Source of the DNA: Thermoleophilia bacterium
GTDB lineage: Bacteria > Actinomycetota > Thermoleophilia > Gaiellales > Gaiellaceae
Assembly (NCBI GenBank): GCA_020845695.1
Contig: JADLFG010000019.1
Location: 1-64,000, forward strand
DNA: 64,000 bases
Reading direction: 5' to 3'
The notes below the pieces were generated by a model. The model ran no database searches. It was not told the DNA's origin and was given only the letters and a program-made list of their open reading frames with translations. The translations under genes were made by a program, and so were the position numbers. Below are positions 1-11,828 of the stretch, piece after piece (the stretch's first letter is position 1; the number at the start of each line of letters is the position of its first letter).

Positions 1-14
1 CCCCCCGCGTGGGA

Positions 15-37
15 CGTCCCGCGCCCCGCGCGGGACG
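15..37. terminator. GC hairpin downstream of rpsI
   Basis: The arms CGTCCCGCG (15-23) and CGCGGGACG (29-37) are exact reverse complements around a 5-base loop. The hairpin lies about 50 bases past the rpsI stop on the minus strand. There is no T-run, so it may be a weak terminator or a member of the GGGAC/GTCCC palindrome family found elsewhere in the window. Confidence 0.4.
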
Positions 38-85
38 ACCCTCGTCAGTTGTCGAAACGCCAGGGCTGCGCCCTAGTGCACCGTC

Positions 86-481
86 CTAGCGTTTCGAGAA
101 CTGCGGCCGCTTGCGGGCCTTCTTGAGGCCGGCCTTCTTGCGCTCGACCTGGCGCGCGTCGCGGGTCAGGAAGCCCTCGCGCTTCAGCGGCACGCGCAGG
201 CCCGGGTCGGCCTCGACGAGCGCGCGCGCGATCCCGTGGCGGAGCGCCCCCGCCTGGCCGGCGATGCCGCCGCCGTGCAGGCGCACGCGCAGGTCGAAGC
301 GACCCTCCATGCCGGCGACGCGAAGCGGAGCGGTTGCGAGCGTCCGCAGCGCCTCCCGGGGGAAATAGTCCTCGAGCTTGCGCCCGTTCACCCACGTCGC
401 ACCGTCGCCGGGGCGCAGAATCACCCGCGCCACCGAGGTCTTGCGCTTGCCCGTGCCGCGATACTGCGCGATCTCGCTCAC
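86..481 (-). CDS. rpsI: 30S ribosomal protein S9
   Basis: Component of the small ribosomal subunit whose C-terminal tail reaches the P-site tRNA. The 131-residue product has the S9 signature: the [12 protein letters not shown] block near residue 10, the GGG(I/V)[15 protein letters not shown] block near residue 70, and the basic tail [12 protein letters not shown], whose final Lys-Arg is the tRNA-contacting end. The start is GTG and overlaps the rplM stop by four bases (GTGA, 478-481), so the two are translationally coupled as in most bacteria. It is the last gene of the rplM-rpsI operon visible here. Confidence 0.97.
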   Translation of the reverse strand: MSEIAQYRGTGKRKTSVARVILRPGDGATWVNGRKLEDYFPREALRTLATAPLRVAGMEGRFDLRVRLHGGGIAGQAGALRHGIARALVEADPGLRVPLKREGFLTRDARQVERKKAGLKKARKRPQFSKR

Positions 482-930
482 TCTGCGTTCGTCCTCCGAG
501 TCGTGCCGGGAAGCGCCACCGGCTGCTGAGCCTCGTGCGGATGGGCCGGCCCCGCATAGATCTTCAACTTGCCGATCTGCGCTCGCCCGAGGCGGTTGCG
601 CGGCAGCATGCCCTTCACCGCCTTGCGCAGCACCTCCGTCGGGCGCCGCTCGAGCTCGTCCGCGAGCGAGCGCGAGCGCAGACCGCCCGGATAGCCGGAA
701 TGGCGGTAGTACTGCTTCTGCTCCAGCTTCTTGCCCGTCACGACGATCTTCTCGGCATTGACGACGACGACGAAGTCACCGGTGTCGACGTGGGGCGTGT
801 ACCCGGGCTTGCGCTTGCCGCGAAGCGTGTCGGCGATGCGCGTGGCGAGCCGCCCGAGGGTCTCGCCCTCGGCATCGACGACGTACCACCGCCGCTCGAC
901 ATCTGCCGGCTTCGCGTTCCAGGTTCTCAT
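478..930 (-). CDS. rplM: 50S ribosomal protein L13
   Basis: Early-assembly protein of the large subunit. The 150-residue product starts [20 protein letters not shown] and contains [16 protein letters not shown], the [18 protein letters not shown] block and the [10 protein letters not shown] motif, all typical of L13. The reading frame stays open 18 codons upstream, but ATG at 930 matches the family N-terminus exactly and sits just after the leader hairpin described separately. It is first in the rplM-rpsI operon. There is no clear Shine-Dalgarno sequence before the ATG. Confidence 0.97.
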   Translation of the reverse strand: MRTWNAKPADVERRWYVVDAEGETLGRLATRIADTLRGKRKPGYTPHVDTGDFVVVVNAEKIVVTGKKLEQKQYYRHSGYPGGLRSRSLADELERRPTEVLRKAVKGMLPRNRLGRAQIGKLKIYAGPAHPHEAQQPVALPGTTRRTNAE

Positions 931-936
931 GGCTCG

Positions 937-976
937 AAAAAGCGGCGGACCACGCGTCCGCCGACGGCGGATTGTA
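937..976 (-). promoter_or_regulatory. rplM promoter and leader hairpin with T-run
   Basis: On the minus strand a perfect -10 box TACAAT lies at 976-971, about 40 bases before the rplM ATG. The short leader then folds GGCGGAC (962-956) with GTCCGCC (950-944) around a 5-base loop, and five T residues follow at 941-937. This is the form of an intrinsic terminator placed six bases before the start codon. L13-operon leaders that bind L13 are known in other phyla. Autoregulation here is an inference. Confidence 0.55.
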
Positions 977-1067
977 GCAGCCACCCGCGGGTGCCTGCGT
1001 GCCGGCTGCCCGCGCGTCCAGCCGCACGGGCCCGTAGCCTACGCGGATCGACACAAGGAGGTTCGCT

Positions 1068-1493
1068 GTGGCCCGCTGGCAGCTCCAGGACGGCGAGACG
1101 GAGATCATGAGCGTCAAGCCGTCGATGACGAAGCTCTTCCTGATGCTGCTCGTCACGCTCGGCCTCTACCTGCCCTGGTTCCTCGTGCGGATCGTCCAGA
1201 ACCGCTTCACCAGATGGGTGGTCACGAACCGCCGGCTGCTCAGCATGCGCGGCGTCTTCAACCAGGTGACGGTGTCCACGGGGCTCGAGCGGATCCAGGA
1301 TGTCCAGTACATCCGCACGTTCTGGGACCGGATCATCGGCACCGGCTCGCTCGAGGTCGAGTCGGCCTCCGAGGGCGGGCCGGTCCGGATCGGCTTCGTC
1401 CGCCAGGACGCGGAGTTTCGCGATGCGCTCACGAAGGCGATCGATGCCCGCCAGCAGGAGCTACGCGAGCGGAGCGCCCAGAGCGGCCTGTAG
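1068..1493 (+). CDS. PH domain-containing membrane protein (YdbS/YdbT type)
   Basis: A 141-residue protein with a hydrophobic segment at about residues 22-43 followed by a bacterial pleckstrin-homology fold: RWVVTNRRLLSMRGVFNQV, then TGLERIQDVQYIRTFWDRI and GTGSLEVESA. This pattern is characteristic of the bPH_2 family, whose function is poorly defined and probably membrane-associated. The start is GTG with a perfect AAGGAGG Shine-Dalgarno at 1055-1061, so this is a leadered mRNA. It is transcribed divergently from rplM and converges on the ABC permease gene. Confidence 0.85.
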   Translation: MARWQLQDGETEIMSVKPSMTKLFLMLLVTLGLYLPWFLVRIVQNRFTRWVVTNRRLLSMRGVFNQVTVSTGLERIQDVQYIRTFWDRIIGTGSLEVESASEGGPVRIGFVRQDAEFRDALTKAIDARQQELRERSAQSGL

Positions 1494-1535
1494 GAGGCCC
1501 GCGATCCGGGTGCGCCCACCATCGGACGCGTCCCG

Positions 1536-2372
1536 TCACCCCCGACCGGCCGGGCCGCCGCGCTCCCGGCGGGCGTCGTGGTACCAGGGCAGCGCGAGCC
1601 GCTCGAGCACGCCGACGAGCGCGAACAGGCCCACTCCCATTGCCGAGAGGACGGCGATCGTGGCAAACACCTCCACCGTCGCCGTCTGGTTGTTGAGCAC
1701 GAGCATCAAGTACCCGAGCCCCTCCGAGGCGCCGACCCACTCGGCGAAGACCGCGCCGATCACGGACAGGGCCGCGGCCACCTTGAGGCCGGAGAACACG
1801 AACGGCAGCGCCGCGGGAAGCTGGGCGACCCGGAAGCGCCGCGCGCGCGACGCGCCGAGCGTCCGCAGCAGATCGAGCAGGTCCGGGTCGGCTGCCTTGA
1901 GCCCGTCGATCGTGTTGACCGTGATCGGGAAGAAGCTGACGAGCGCGATCACGATGATCTTCGGGCGGATGTCGAAGCCGGTCCAGAGGACGACGAGCGG
2001 CGCGATCGCCGGGACCGGCACCATTTGCGAGGCCACCAGCCAGGGGTAGACGGCCCGCTCGATCGCGGGTGACGCGCGAACCACGACGGCCAGGCCGATG
2101 CCGAGGCAGACGGCGACCGCGTAGCCGGCGAGGATCTCCCTGAGCGTCACCCACGCGTGACCGGAGAGCATCCCCCTCTCCGTCCAGAGGGCGGCGAAGA
2201 TCTCCGAGGGCCTCGGGAGCGTCGACTCGCGGATCCCGGAGAGCTCACAGTACAGCTGCCACGCACCGAGCACGAGGACGGCCAGCGCCAGCGGCGCGAG
2301 CAGACGGCGAAACGCCCGCCGCAGCGACACGGCGACACCGTGATCGCCGCTGGCAGCGGGAATGGCGCTCAC
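1536..2372 (-). CDS. ABC transporter permease, NitT/TauT family
   Basis: Inner-membrane channel subunit of an importer. The 278 residues hold about six membrane helices. The EAA-type cytoplasmic loop that docks the ATPase is visible as LRTLGASRARRFRVAQLPAALP in the second half. Overall it follows the BPD_transp_1 permeases of the nitrate/taurine/aliphatic sulfonate/thiamine-precursor group. The GTG start overlaps the ATPase stop by four bases (2369-2372), so it is the last gene of a three-gene operon (binding protein, ATPase, permease). The substrate cannot be fixed from sequence. Confidence 0.93.
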   Translation of the reverse strand: MSAIPAASGDHGVAVSLRRAFRRLLAPLALAVLVLGAWQLYCELSGIRESTLPRPSEIFAALWTERGMLSGHAWVTLREILAGYAVAVCLGIGLAVVVRASPAIERAVYPWLVASQMVPVPAIAPLVVLWTGFDIRPKIIVIALVSFFPITVNTIDGLKAADPDLLDLLRTLGASRARRFRVAQLPAALPFVFSGLKVAAALSVIGAVFAEWVGASEGLGYLMLVLNNQTATVEVFATIAVLSAMGVGLFALVGVLERLALPWYHDARRERGGPAGRG

Positions 2373-3166
2373 GGTCTCGCCCCACCCGGGCTCTGCTCCG
2401 CCACGGCTTCCCGCAGCGGCCGGAGCAGCCGCCGCTTCAGTTCGAGGAACTCGGCAGCCAGCGTCGTCTCGACCGTGCGCGGGCGTGGCAGACGCACGTC
2501 CTCGGTCAGCGCGATCCGGCCGGGGCGCCCGCTCATCACATGCACCCGATCGGACAGGAAGACGGCCTCCTCGACGTCGTGCGTGACGAACAGGACCGTC
2601 TTGCGATCGGCCTGCCACAGATCGAGCAGCCACCCCTGCAGCTCCTGGCGGGTGAGCGCGTCGAGCGCTCCGAAGGGCTCGTCCAGGAGCATGAGCTCGC
2701 GGCCGGCGAGAAACGTCCGCAGGAGCGCCGCCCGCTGGCGCATGCCGCCCGAGAGCTGCGCCGGCCAGTGGCGCTCGAAGCCCGCGAGCCCGAACCGTAC
2801 GAGCTCGCCGAGCGCCCGCTCGCGGGCCTCGCGCCGCCGCATACCCCCGATCTCGAGCCCGAGCGTCGTGTTGTCGAGCACGGTCCGCCAGGGCATCAGC
2901 AGGTCCTTCTGCGGCATGTAGCCGGCCACGCCGAGCAACGACCCGGGCTCCCGTCCGTCGACCAGGACCGAGCCCCCGGACTGCGGTACAAGCCCGGCCA
3001 GGATGTTGAACAAGGTCGACTTGCCGCACCCGCTCGGCCCCACGATCGAGACGAACGCACCCGCTTCGACCTCGAGGTCGACCTCGCTGAGCGCGGCAAC
3101 CCCGGGGGCCCCGCCTCGCGCGAGGTAGGTCTTCGAGAGCCTCACGACCTCGAGCTTCACGGGCAC
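2369..3166 (-). CDS. ABC transporter ATP-binding protein, NitT/TauT family
   Basis: ATPase that powers the neighbouring permease. Motifs in order: Walker A GPSGCGKST (about residues 43-51), Q-loop (YMPQKD), signature LSGGMRQRAALLR, Walker B LMLLDEPFGALD, and the H-switch FVTHDVEEA. These match the SsuB/TauB/ThiZ-like subfamily. The 265-residue length is normal. The start is GTG, six bases after the stop of the binding-protein gene, and the 3' end overlaps the permease start by four bases. Confidence 0.95.
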   Translation of the reverse strand: MPVKLEVVRLSKTYLARGGAPGVAALSEVDLEVEAGAFVSIVGPSGCGKSTLFNILAGLVPQSGGSVLVDGREPGSLLGVAGYMPQKDLLMPWRTVLDNTTLGLEIGGMRRREARERALGELVRFGLAGFERHWPAQLSGGMRQRAALLRTFLAGRELMLLDEPFGALDALTRQELQGWLLDLWQADRKTVLFVTHDVEEAVFLSDRVHVMSGRPGRIALTEDVRLPRPRTVETTLAAEFLELKRRLLRPLREAVAEQSPGGARP

Positions 3167-3172
3167 GTCCGG

Positions 3173-4210
3173 CTACCCGGCCCCCGGCAGGAGCGCGTTC
3201 GTCCCGAAGCGACCCGGCTCGATCGGCGCGCCGATCAGCCCGTTCGCGACGAGGAAGTCGGAAAGCGCCCGGATCGAGTCCACGTCGATCGCACCGTACG
3301 CGGGCGCGCCCGCCAAGAACAGTGTCAGGTACGCGTCGAGCTGGGCGCGGGCGAGCTCCTCGTCGAGCTCCGGCACCGCCGCAAGCAGGTCGGCGAGCGC
3401 CCCGGCCGGGTCGGCGAGCACGTCCTCGTAGCCCCGTACCGTCGCGTCGACGAATGCTCGCAGGAAGGCGGCGTCCGCGGCGATCCGCTGCCGCGTCGTG
3501 AAGACAACCAGACCCGGGTATCGCGGCCCGCCGTTCTCGTCGAAGGCGAGGTAGGTCGCCTCGAACCCGTCGACCCCGACCTGGACGCCATCCGCGGGCC
3601 AGAAGCCGACGAAGCCGTCGACGCTCCCGCTCTCGAGCGCCTGGACGCCGTTGAATCCGATCGTGACCACGGTCAGCTTGCTCGTGTCGCCGCCGCCGCT
3701 CGTGACGACGGCGCGAAGGATCGCCTCGTCGGAAGGGGCTCCGGTGACGCCGACCGTCGTGCCCTCGAGCTCCCTGCCGCTCGCGATCCCGGAGCCGGCC
3801 AGGGCGATCACGGCGCCAAGCGGTCGCTGCACGAGCGCCATCACGGCCTTCACGTCGCGCCCGCGGTCGATCTGGGTCGCGACGTCGATCCCGTCTGCGA
3901 TGCCGAGATCGGCCTTGCCGGCGTCGACCAGCTTCAGCGTGTCGGCGGTCGACGTCGGCTGGATGATCTCGAGCTCGATCGCGCTGTCGGCGTAGTAGCC
4001 GGCGGCAAGAGCCCTGTAGATGCCCGCGTGAACCGCATTCGGGATGAAATCGAGGACGAGGGTCGCCCGCCTCGACCCGGACGTCACCCCGGCCGGTTGC
4101 GCGGTCGCCTCCGGCGATTCGATCCCGCCCGCGCCGCCACACGCGGCCGCCCCGAGGCCGATCGCGAGAGCGGCCACGGCAGCCAGCATGGACGTCACGA
4201 CACGCGCCAT
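3173..4210 (-). CDS. ABC transporter substrate-binding lipoprotein, NMT1/THI5-like
   Basis: Extracytoplasmic receptor of the importer. A signal peptide (residues 1-24) ends in a plausible lipobox before the cysteine of GLGAAACGG. The mature part opens with LVLDFIPNAVHAGIYRA, the hallmark of the NMT1/THI5-like family that includes pyrimidine-precursor (ThiY), riboflavin-precursor and nitrate/taurine receptors. DAGKADLGIADGIDVA is the typical second-strand motif. ATG 4210 is chosen because the signal peptide starts there, although the frame is open further upstream. A thiamine-pyrimidine precursor is possible but unproven; I saw no TPP riboswitch upstream. Confidence 0.88.
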   Translation of the reverse strand: MARVVTSMLAAVAALAIGLGAAACGGAGGIESPEATAQPAGVTSGSRRATLVLDFIPNAVHAGIYRALAAGYYADSAIELEIIQPTSTADTLKLVDAGKADLGIADGIDVATQIDRGRDVKAVMALVQRPLGAVIALAGSGIASGRELEGTTVGVTGAPSDEAILRAVVTSGGGDTSKLTVVTIGFNGVQALESGSVDGFVGFWPADGVQVGVDGFEATYLAFDENGGPRYPGLVVFTTRQRIAADAAFLRAFVDATVRGYEDVLADPAGALADLLAAVPELDEELARAQLDAYLTLFLAGAPAYGAIDVDSIRALSDFLVANGLIGAPIEPGRFGTNALLPGAG

Positions 4211-4241
4211 CGACGCATTCTCGCTCCGCCCGGCGCCTCGG

Positions 4242-5609
4242 TTGGGCCGTATCCAAGCGCCCGCGACCGTTCCGGAGCGGCAGCGCCGGTCTCCCGCTAG
4301 GCTCGTCGGGCCCGGTGACCGAAACCCACGACACGAGCTCGGCGAGCTGAGCTTCCGCGCCGTCCTCTCGCGCACCGCGAGGCCACTGCGGACCGTCGCC
4401 CCCGGGGCCGGTCCCGGCCGGGGCTCGGCCGGGCACGGCCCGCGGCGCGCCGGGCTGTACGCCGGCGGCTTCCTGGGGCCGTTCGGCGGGGCCATGGTCA
4501 CGCCGCTCATCCCGACCGTGGCGGACGGTCTGGATACGAGCGCCGGGCTCGTTGCCCTCTCGCTCACGACCTACACCCTGCCGTTCGCGGCGTTCCAGCT
4601 CGTCTCAGGGACGGTCGCGGAGCGCCTGGGCGGCGCGCGGGTCGTCCGGGCGGGCTACCTCGCCTACGCCATCGCGGGCGCGCTCTGCGCGCTCGCGCCC
4701 GAGATCTGGACGTTCCTGACAGCGCGGGCGCTCGCGGGGACGGCCAACGCCTTCCTGAGCCCGATCCTGCTCGCGGCCCTCTCCGAGGCCGTACCCAGAC
4801 GCGTGCTCGGCCGCAGCGTCGGTACGTTCGCGGCCGTCCAGACGGCCGGGCTGACCCTCGCTCCGCTGGTCGGGGGCGCCCTCGGCGAGCTCTCCTGGCG
4901 ACTCGCGTTCGCGGTCGTGGCCGGCGCATCGCTCCTGCTCGCGGCGACGCGCCTCGATCTGCACCACGCCGATCGGGAAGGGCGGCCGCGGACGACCCTG
5001 CGCGCGCTCGCGAACCGCGAGCTCGGCTTGCTCGCCGGTGCGGCCGCGGCCGGCTACGTCGGCTTCACCGGGATCGGCTTCCTCGTCGCCCTCGTCGCGG
5101 CGGAGGAGTTCGCGCTCGGTGCCGGCGCGACCGGGCTGCTCGTGGCGTCCTACGGCATCGGTGGCATGCTGCTCGGCCGCTTCGGAGGTACCGCTGCCGA
5201 CCGGCTCGGTAGGCCGTTGACCGCGCTCTCGGGGTGCGCCGCCTGCTCGGCCGGGGTGCTCGCGCTCGCGTTCACCCCGACCGCCTGGGCGCTCGGGCTC
5301 GTGTTCTTCGTCGTCGGCTGCGCGTCGGCATTCGCGTGGGCGGGCCTGAACACGATCACGGTGGAGTCGTTCCCGCAGAGCCGCGCCGGAGCCGTCTCCG
5401 TGTTCAGCGCCTTCAAGTTCGCCGGACTCGCCGCTGCCCCGCTCATCTACATGCCGCTGTTCGACGTGGACACGCGAGCGCCGTTTCTCCTCGCCGCCGG
5501 GCTGGCGACGGTTACGGTCGTGCTCGTCCTGCCCTGGTTTCCTCTCTACCGCCGCCGCCTCGAGGCCTCGAGCACGAGCAGCGCGGCGAGCGGCACCATC
5601 AGGAAGTAG
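4242..5609 (+). CDS. MFS transporter, start unclear (possible 5' frameshift)
   Basis: A 12-helix major facilitator. Visible are the cytoplasmic loop VAERLGGARVVRAGYLAYA after the second helix, a fifth helix of the drug/H+ antiporter type (GLTLAPLVGGALGELSWR), and LLGRFGGTAADRLGRPL in the second half. The first helix, LYAGGFLGPFGGAMVTPLIP, lies upstream of the only in-frame ATG (4494). The nearest upstream start in frame is TTG at 4242. A GTG at 4315 behind a TAGGCT box is in another frame and stops after 11 codons, so a frameshift or assembly error is likely. The 3' end overlaps the convergent gene by 64 bases. The substrate is unknown. Confidence 0.75.
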   Translation: MGRIQAPATVPERQRRSPARLVGPGDRNPRHELGELSFRAVLSRTARPLRTVAPGAGPGRGSAGHGPRRAGLYAGGFLGPFGGAMVTPLIPTVADGLDTSAGLVALSLTTYTLPFAAFQLVSGTVAERLGGARVVRAGYLAYAIAGALCALAPEIWTFLTARALAGTANAFLSPILLAALSEAVPRRVLGRSVGTFAAVQTAGLTLAPLVGGALGELSWRLAFAVVAGASLLLAATRLDLHHADREGRPRTTLRALANRELGLLAGAAAAGYVGFTGIGFLVALVAAEEFALGAGATGLLVASYGIGGMLLGRFGGTAADRLGRPLTALSGCAACSAGVLALAFTPTAWALGLVFFVVGCASAFAWAGLNTITVESFPQSRAGAVSVFSAFKFAGLAAAPLIYMPLFDVDTRAPFLLAAGLATVTVVLVLPWFPLYRRRLEASSTSSAASGTIRK

Positions 5610-7327
5610 CGGCCGACCTGGCCGAGGAAGTCGGTCAGCACCGTGGTCTTGCCGGGCGCGGCGATCTCGATCGCGACGTTGACGGCGGCGACGACGAGCG
5701 CGAGCACCGAGAGGCCGGCGGCCCGCAGCACCCGCGCCGGCCGGTCGGGCGTGCGCTCGTTCAGCGCGGCCGCGTCGAACAGGAACTGCCAGAGCGGCGG
5801 GTAGACGAGCGCGAGGTAGAACAGCATCCCCGTCTTCCAGCCGGACGGGAGGAAGACGCCGGGGTGGGCGACGAGCGTCGAGACCGCGAGCGCGACCAGG
5901 AGCGCTCCGGGCCCGACCGTCCGCTGCCGCCCGGCACGCCAGAGCAGCGCGAGCACGGCGAGCGCGCCGGTGAGCGCGGCGTCGAGGGTGACGAGCGAGA
6001 CCGAGTGGAAGGGCGGCTCGCTCTCGATACCCTCGACGAGCCGCCAGGCGGTCGTGAGCGCCCGCGGCAGCCCCCAGGCGGCCAGAACGAGCAGGAAGAT
6101 CGCGGCAGCGCGGCGCGCGCGCAGGCGCAGGAGCAGCCCGCCGGCGACGGCGGCGCCGATCACCGTGCCGACGACGGCCGCCGAAGCGACGCGCGCCCCG
6201 ACAAACCAGCCCGCGGCGTCGGCGAGCCAGCGCCCGACCGCCGCCGTCGGCAGGACGAGCGCGAACTCGAGGAGCAGGAGGAGGAACGCGAAGGCGAGGA
6301 AGGGGGCGGCGAGCCCGAGCGAGACGGCGGCGACGGCACCACCCAGCCGGTCCGGGTCGGGCCCCGCTCGCCGGGCCCGCACGAGCACGATCCCAGCCGC
6401 CAGGGCGAGCTCGAGCGCGAGCGCCCACCCGAACGGGCCGTTGTCGATACTCTCCTGCCAGGCCTCCGCGGAGCCGCGGAGCCTTTCGGGCAGCCGCTCC
6501 GCGTAGCCGGCGCCGAGCCAGACGAGCTTGCCCGCGAGCAGGACCCCGAGCAGCCAGGGAACGGCTCGCCCCAGTGAGGCGCCGAGCTCACCGTAGTCGC
6601 GCGCCTGCCGCGTCGAGGCGAAAGCCCCCCAGAGGAGCAACAGCCCGAGCACGACCCCGAGATCGGTGACCGCGAGGAGGAGCGAGGCGGAGACGATCGC
6701 CCGCCCGTTCGTCGGCTCGCCCGCGACGAGCCCCTCGCCGCCAACCGAGACCGCGTAGCCGAGCCCGGCAAACAGGAATGGCGCGGCTGCGAGCGCGCCC
6801 GCGGCGCGGGGTCGCGGGGCGAGCAGGCGCGCCGGCGCCGCGGGCAGCGCGAGCGCGAGCACGAGCGCCACCCACGCGAGCACGCGGGCGGGCAGCAGGC
6901 TGCCCCCGAAGACGCCGGCGGCCTCGCCCGTGAGCCCGGCGCAGCCGGCCGCGATCGCCCCGGCGACGAAGCCGACCGCCGTCCTCGTCAGCCGCGGTCC
7001 CTTCCAGCCGGGAGCGAGCGAGCCGGCGGTCAGCACCGCGCCCCCAAGCGCGAGCCCGATGTAGGTGAGGCCGATGAGGAGGCGGGGCACCGCCGCCTCG
7101 CCCTCGGGTCCCCTGTAGAGATCGGCACCGCCAGGCAGCTCCCACCCGGCGCCGAACGCGACGATCGTCAAGGAGGCGAGCCCGCCGGCCGCGAACGCGG
7201 CGAGGGTCAGGGTGCGCGCGGCGGGTGGGAGCGTCGAGAGCTCGAGCCGCCGCCCGCGCCACCAGGCGAGCAAGCGGCGCGCCACCGGTCGCGGCGCCGG
7301 GGCGCCGCCTGCGGGCACGGATGCCAC
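5546..7327 (-). CDS. Unrecognised polytopic membrane protein (593 aa)
   Basis: I do not recognise the family. The product is almost entirely hydrophobic, with about 13-15 predicted membrane helices separated by short Arg-rich loops. The N-terminus (about 40 residues) is Pro/Arg-rich and probably cytoplasmic. Features that could help a search are GWELPGGADLYRGPEGEA near residue 65, QESIDNGPFGWALALELALA near residue 285 and HPGVFLPSGWKTGMLFYLALVYPPLWQ near residue 490. The start is GTG. It lies 49 bases after the aminotransferase of the guaBA operon and may be its distal member. Its stop is inside the convergent MFS gene. Confidence 0.75.
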   Translation of the reverse strand: MASVPAGGAPAPRPVARRLLAWWRGRRLELSTLPPAARTLTLAAFAAGGLASLTIVAFGAGWELPGGADLYRGPEGEAAVPRLLIGLTYIGLALGGAVLTAGSLAPGWKGPRLTRTAVGFVAGAIAAGCAGLTGEAAGVFGGSLLPARVLAWVALVLALALPAAPARLLAPRPRAAGALAAAPFLFAGLGYAVSVGGEGLVAGEPTNGRAIVSASLLLAVTDLGVVLGLLLLWGAFASTRQARDYGELGASLGRAVPWLLGVLLAGKLVWLGAGYAERLPERLRGSAEAWQESIDNGPFGWALALELALAAGIVLVRARRAGPDPDRLGGAVAAVSLGLAAPFLAFAFLLLLLEFALVLPTAAVGRWLADAAGWFVGARVASAAVVGTVIGAAVAGGLLLRLRARRAAAIFLLVLAAWGLPRALTTAWRLVEGIESEPPFHSVSLVTLDAALTGALAVLALLWRAGRQRTVGPGALLVALAVSTLVAHPGVFLPSGWKTGMLFYLALVYPPLWQFLFDAAALNERTPDRPARVLRAAGLSVLALVVAAVNVAIEIAAPGKTTVLTDFLGQVGRYFLMVPLAALLVLEASRRRR

Positions 7328-7376
7328 GCAGGGAATGAGACCGGACCGCCCGGACGGGCGCCAGTCGGGGACGGTG

Positions 7377-8575
7377 CTAGGGGAACAGAACCTTGCGGAT
7401 GGAGCGCACCGCCTGACCGATCCGGTGCTCGTTCTCGACGAGCGCGAAGCGGACGTATCCGTCGCCGCCGGGCCCGAAGCCGACTCCCGGGCTCACCGCC
7501 ACCTTGGCCTCGCGGGTCAGCATGGTCGCGAACTCGAGCGATCCCGCCTCGCGATGCTGCTCGGGCAGCGGCGCCCAGACGAACATCGTCGCCCGCGGCT
7601 TCGGGAACTCCCAGCCGGCGCGGGCGAGCCCGTCGCAGAGGGTGTCGCGGCGGGAGCGGTAGACGTCGCAGACGACGTCCGGGTAATCCGGCACCTCGTT
7701 CATCGCGATGATCGAGGCGATCTGGATCGGCTGGAACGTCCCGTAGTCGAGGTAGGACTTCAGCCGCCCGAGCGCCCGCACGACCTCGGCGTTCCCGAGC
7801 AGAAAGCCGACGCGCCAGCCGGCCATCGAGAACGACTTCGTGAGCGTGTACAGCTCGACGCAGACCTCGTCGGCACCCTCGACCTGGAGGATCGAGGGCG
7901 GCCGGTAACCGTCGAAGCCGAGGTCCGCGTACGCGAAGTCGTGGACGATCAGCACCTCGTTCTCGCGCGCGAACTCGACCGCGCGGCGCATGAAGTCGAG
8001 GTCGACCGCAGCCGTCGTCGGGTTGTGCGGGAACGAGAGGATGATCACGCGCGGTCGCGGCCAGGAGCGCTCGAACGTCTCGACGAGGTTCCCGAACAGA
8101 TCCTCGTCGGCCCCCATCGGCACCCTGGCCACCTCCGCCCCGGCGAGCACGGGCGCGTAGATGTGGATCGGGTAGCTCGGGCTCGGCACGACCGCCGAGT
8201 CGCCGGGCTGGAGCAGCACCCACATCAGGTGGGAGAGACCCTCCTTCGCCCCGATCGTGGTGATCGCCTGCGTCTCCGGGTCGAGCGAGACGCCGAAGCG
8301 CCGCTCGTACAAGTCGCAGATCGCCTGGCGCAGCTTCGGGATCCCGCGACTCGCGGAGTAGCGGTGGTTGCGCGGCTTGCGCGCGGCCTCGCAGAGCTTC
8401 TCCACCACCTCGGACGGGGACGGGATGTCGGGGTTGCCGAAGCCGAGATCGATCACGTCCTCGCCCGCCCGGCGCAGCTCGAGCGTGAGCTGGTTGATGG
8501 ACGCGAACACGTACGGCGGCAGCCCGCCGATCCGGCGGAACTCGAGCCCGAAGCCCGTTCGCAGCGCCCGCTCGC

Positions 8576-8579
<4 letters not shown>
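7377..8579 (-). CDS. PLP-dependent aminotransferase (alanine/aspartate type, AlaC-like)
   Basis: Fold-type I aminotransferase of 400 residues that moves an amino group between an amino acid and a 2-oxo acid in the cytoplasm. Seen in sequence: [13 protein letters not shown] near residue 42, the [13 protein letters not shown] block and the catalytic Schiff-base lysine in [15 protein letters not shown]. This set is closest to E. coli AlaC (glutamate-pyruvate aminotransferase). The substrate is inferred only from similarity. ATG 8579 overlaps the guaA stop by four bases (ATGA), so it is the third gene of the guaB-guaA operon and is probably coupled to guaA translation. Confidence 0.93.

Positions 8580-11828
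<3,249 letters not shown>

Noticed and set aside
2540..4300. Plus-strand 586-codon open frame opposite the ABC transporter genes
   Set aside because: No start signal and no motif; it lies fully antisense to the ATPase and binding-protein genes.
4211..4314. TPP riboswitch upstream of the NMT1/THI5-like binding-protein gene
   Set aside because: I looked on the minus strand for the conserved CUGAGA and ACCUGAUCUGG elements and did not find them.
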